Shown: positions 6,449 through 6,885 of the stretch, in pieces
Numbering within the stretch: the stretch's first letter is position 1
How the letters are laid out: the number at the start of each line of letters is the position of its first letter
From: Actinomycetota bacterium
Lineage (GTDB): Bacteria > Actinomycetota > Thermoleophilia > UBA2241
NCBI GenBank assembly: GCA_012719015.1
Contig: JAAYBE010000068.1
Location: 1 to 6,885 of the forward strand
DNA: 6,885 nt
Direction: 5' to 3'
Program-made: the position numbers and the translations under genes
Notes under the pieces: model-generated
Told to the model about the DNA's origin: nothing
What the model saw: only the letters and a program-made list of their open reading frames with translations
Database searches by the model: none

Positions 6449-6885
6449 CAGGCGTCCTCCTCCTCGTCCCGGGTCCGCGCCGCCAGGTGACGGGCGCCGA
6501 TCAGGGCGGCGAGCAGCAGCATGGACGCCAGCTCCACGCCGAGCACGTACGGCCCGTAGAGCGCCTCGCTGACGGCCGCCGGCCCGACCGCGCTCCCGCC
6601 CGGCGACCGCGGTCCGAGCGTGAGGCCGTAGACCACCTCTGCCAGCAGCACGGCGACGAGGATCCCCGGCCCCACCCACGCCGTCCACGGCACCCGCGGC
6701 GGGGAGTCGGCGCTCAGGTTGAGCAGCATCACGGCGAAGACGAACAGCATCATGATCGCGCCGGCGTAGACGATCACCTCGAGCGCCGCCACGAACGGGG
6801 CGCCCAGCGTGTAGAAGACGACCGCCACGGCGAACAGCGAGACGACCAGGTACAGGAGCGCGTGGACCAGGTTGCGGCGCGTCAC
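6448..6885 (-). CDS. nuoJ: NADH-quinone oxidoreductase subunit J, 5'-truncated by window edge
   Basis: 145 residues are visible up to TGA 6450-6448. The first codon in the window is GTG at 6885, but it aligns with the family's Arg-Asn-x-x-His-Ala segment that follows the first membrane helix (here TRRNLVHALLYLV). About 20 N-terminal residues are therefore probably outside the window and this GTG is likely internal. Four further helices are seen at about 6-25, 31-56, 70-90 and 112-134. The characteristic third-helix motif EVIVYAGAIMMLFVFAVML (36-54) includes Tyr40 and the glycine-containing bend region implicated in the pi-bulge that opens and closes the proton path in complex I. LGVELASMLLLAALIGARHLA (115-135) is the usual last helix. 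The C-terminus (RTRDEEEDA) is acidic and doubles as the ribosome binding site for nuoK. It opens the operon segment seen here and is followed directly by nuoK, nuoL, nuoM and nuoN. Confidence 0.95.
   Translation of the reverse strand: MTRRNLVHALLYLVVSLFAVAVVFYTLGAPFVAALEVIVYAGAIMMLFVFAVMLLNLSADSPPRVPWTAWVGPGILVAVLLAEVVYGLTLGPRSPGGSAVGPAAVSEALYGPYVLGVELASMLLLAALIGARHLAARTRDEEEDA

Noticed and set aside
6449..6688. N-terminal extension of the nuoK frame up to 6688
   Set aside because: The extra residues are an Arg/Gly/Ala-rich out-of-frame reading of nuoJ. NuoK is normally about 100 residues, and the ATG at 6448 has a strong ribosome binding site.

Overview
The window comes from a high-GC bacterial chromosome (roughly 70% G+C, estimated by eye). 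GTG starts, GC-saturated third codon positions, strong purine-rich ribosome binding sites and long antisense shadow frames all fit an actinomycete-type host (Actinomycetota). No marker gene is present that would place it lower than that. Nothing in the gene content suggests a recent mobile element, and I see no RNA gene, CRISPR array, transposase or att site.

Layout: bases 1-501 (+ strand) are the 3' end of a secreted or surface protein with an Ig-like/OmpL47-type repeat and a C-terminal beta-sandwich-like domain. Bases 502-699 separate two convergent genes and hold a near-perfect 15-bp hairpin, a likely shared terminator. Bases 700-1017 (- strand) encode a 105-residue cysteine-containing protein that I recognise as DUF6951-like. 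Its upstream region (1018-1134) carries a strong Shine-Dalgarno sequence, a leader hairpin and a perfect 7-3-7 palindrome, ATACCCCGGCGGGGTAT. That palindrome strongly resembles operators of the CsoR/RicR/CstR repressor family. Bases 1135-6885 (- strand) are the distal half of a respiratory complex I operon in the canonical order nuoJ (5'-truncated by the window edge)-nuoK-nuoL-nuoM-nuoN.

The five Nuo proteins form the proton-pumping membrane arm of NADH:quinone oxidoreductase (or of a related complex I lacking the NADH module; the genes that would decide this lie outside). NuoL, NuoM and NuoN are the three antiporter-like subunits, and NuoJ and NuoK contribute to the E-channel/hinge region next to the quinone module. 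The Glu and Lys residues expected for proton transfer are present in all of them. The genes are packed with overlaps or gaps of 1-4 nt, and ribosome binding sites sit inside the preceding gene, so they are probably co-transcribed and translationally coupled.

The most interesting part of the window is the small DUF6951-like gene after nuoN with its CsoR-like operator. The rest is an ordinary complex I operon, apart from a low-complexity C-terminal extension on NuoM. I found no convincing evidence of a wholly new multi-gene system here.
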